DNA of 5,391 nt from the NCBI GenBank assembly GCA_017631215.1, contig JAGBTR010000060.1:1-5391 (forward strand). The letters run 5' to 3'. Made by a program: the position numbers and the translations under genes. Numbering within the stretch: position 1 is the first letter of the stretch; every line of letters begins with the position of its first letter. Origin of the DNA: Clostridia bacterium. GTDB taxonomy: Bacteria; Bacillota; Clostridia; Oscillospirales; CAG-272. Shown here one piece after another: positions 5,312 to 5,391 of the stretch. The notes under the pieces were generated by a model. That model saw nothing but the letters and a program-made list of their open reading frames with translations, had not been told where the DNA came from and ran no database searches.

Positions 5312-5391
5312 ATGGGAAAAACAGGAAGAAAAAACAAAAACTACTCGCCAGAATTCAAAATTCATGTTATAATGGATATGCGAGAACACCG
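5312..5391 (+). CDS. IS3-family transposase OrfA, N-terminal fragment cut by the window end
   Basis: The open frame from ATG 5312 runs to the window edge and gives 26 complete codons: MGKTGRKNKN, then YSPEFKIHVIMDMREH. The YSPEFK segment after a basic, lysine-rich start is characteristic of the small OrfA proteins of IS3-family elements. OrfA has a helix-turn-helix that binds the terminal repeats and is normally joined to the DDE-catalytic OrfB by a programmed -1 frameshift. Codons such as AAA, AGA and ATA contrast with the GC-ending codons of the host genes and fit foreign origin. Too little is present to tell whether the element is intact. Confidence 0.75.
   Translation, partial: MGKTGRKNKNYSPEFKIHVIMDMREH

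Larger units (their letters stand above)
5264..5391 (+). mobile_element. Left end of an IS3-family (IS150-like) insertion sequence, cut by the window
   Basis: A terminal sequence starting TGATATGCACCCCAAAAGTT (5264-5283) and continuing AGACA resembles the remembered IS150 left end in its TG start, TGCACCC block and GTT-x-GAC block. It is followed by the start of an IS3-type orfA at 5312. The DNA turns A-rich here, unlike the GC-rich host genes, which fits a transferred element. The right end, orfB and target duplication lie outside the window. If the boundary is right, the bases before it, ATT (5261-5263), may be the target duplication. Confidence 0.75.

Noticed and set aside
4075..5337. Long antisense open frame (420 codons) across the GH28-like gene and the IS end
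   Set aside because: It crosses the IS boundary and the terminal hairpin, has no recognisable domain, and is explained as a shadow of the codon bias of the real gene.
5365..5373. TGTTATAAT, an extended -10-like sequence inside orfA
   Set aside because: It is formed by codons for H-V-I-M in orfA and the best -35 at 17 bp (TCGCCA, 5345-5350) matches only four of six bases. It is downstream of the orfA start and so could not drive that gene from its own ATG.

Overview
The window reads as chromosomal DNA of a GC-rich, probably gut-associated Bacillota (Clostridia, Oscillospiraceae-like) bacterium. The pointers are consensus TTGACA-17-TATAAT promoters, strong AAGGAGG ribosome binding sites, intrinsic terminators, a rimO-pgsA pair as often found in this phylum, and strongly GC-biased third codon positions. 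Taxonomy is inferred from protein style and gene order only.

Layout, all on the + strand. (1) 1-114 is non-coding and holds two back-to-back perfect or near-perfect hairpins followed by poly-C tracts. (2) 115-2192 is a housekeeping transcription unit: a perfect extended -10 promoter, rimO (ribosomal protein S12 methylthiotransferase), pgsA (CDP-diacylglycerol-glycerol-3-phosphate 3-phosphatidyltransferase) and an intrinsic terminator. (3) 2193-3655 is a tightly coupled pair, a ten-helix EamA/DMT-type transporter and a GNAT N-acetyltransferase, closed by a second terminator. The ribosome binding site of the transporter directly abuts the U-tract of the previous terminator, so there is no room for a separate promoter between them. 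(4) 3659-5238 is a single gene with its own consensus promoter. It encodes a 507-residue parallel beta-helix protein of the glycoside hydrolase 28 type without a signal peptide. (5) 5264-5391 is the left end of an IS3-family (IS150-like) insertion sequence with the start of orfA, cut by the window end.

The first two genes serve core functions (ribosome modification, anionic phospholipid synthesis). The transporter/acetyltransferase pair is probably accessory, with unknown substrates. The GH28-like enzyme suggests intracellular processing of imported glycans. The insertion sequence seems to have landed just behind that gene, possibly inside its native terminator. No clearly new multi-gene system is visible. 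The points most worth checking are the altered active site of the GH28-like enzyme, the hairpin at the IS end that embeds the transposase ribosome binding site, the probable interrupted terminator, the terminator abutting the transporter gene, and the tandem hairpins at the left edge.
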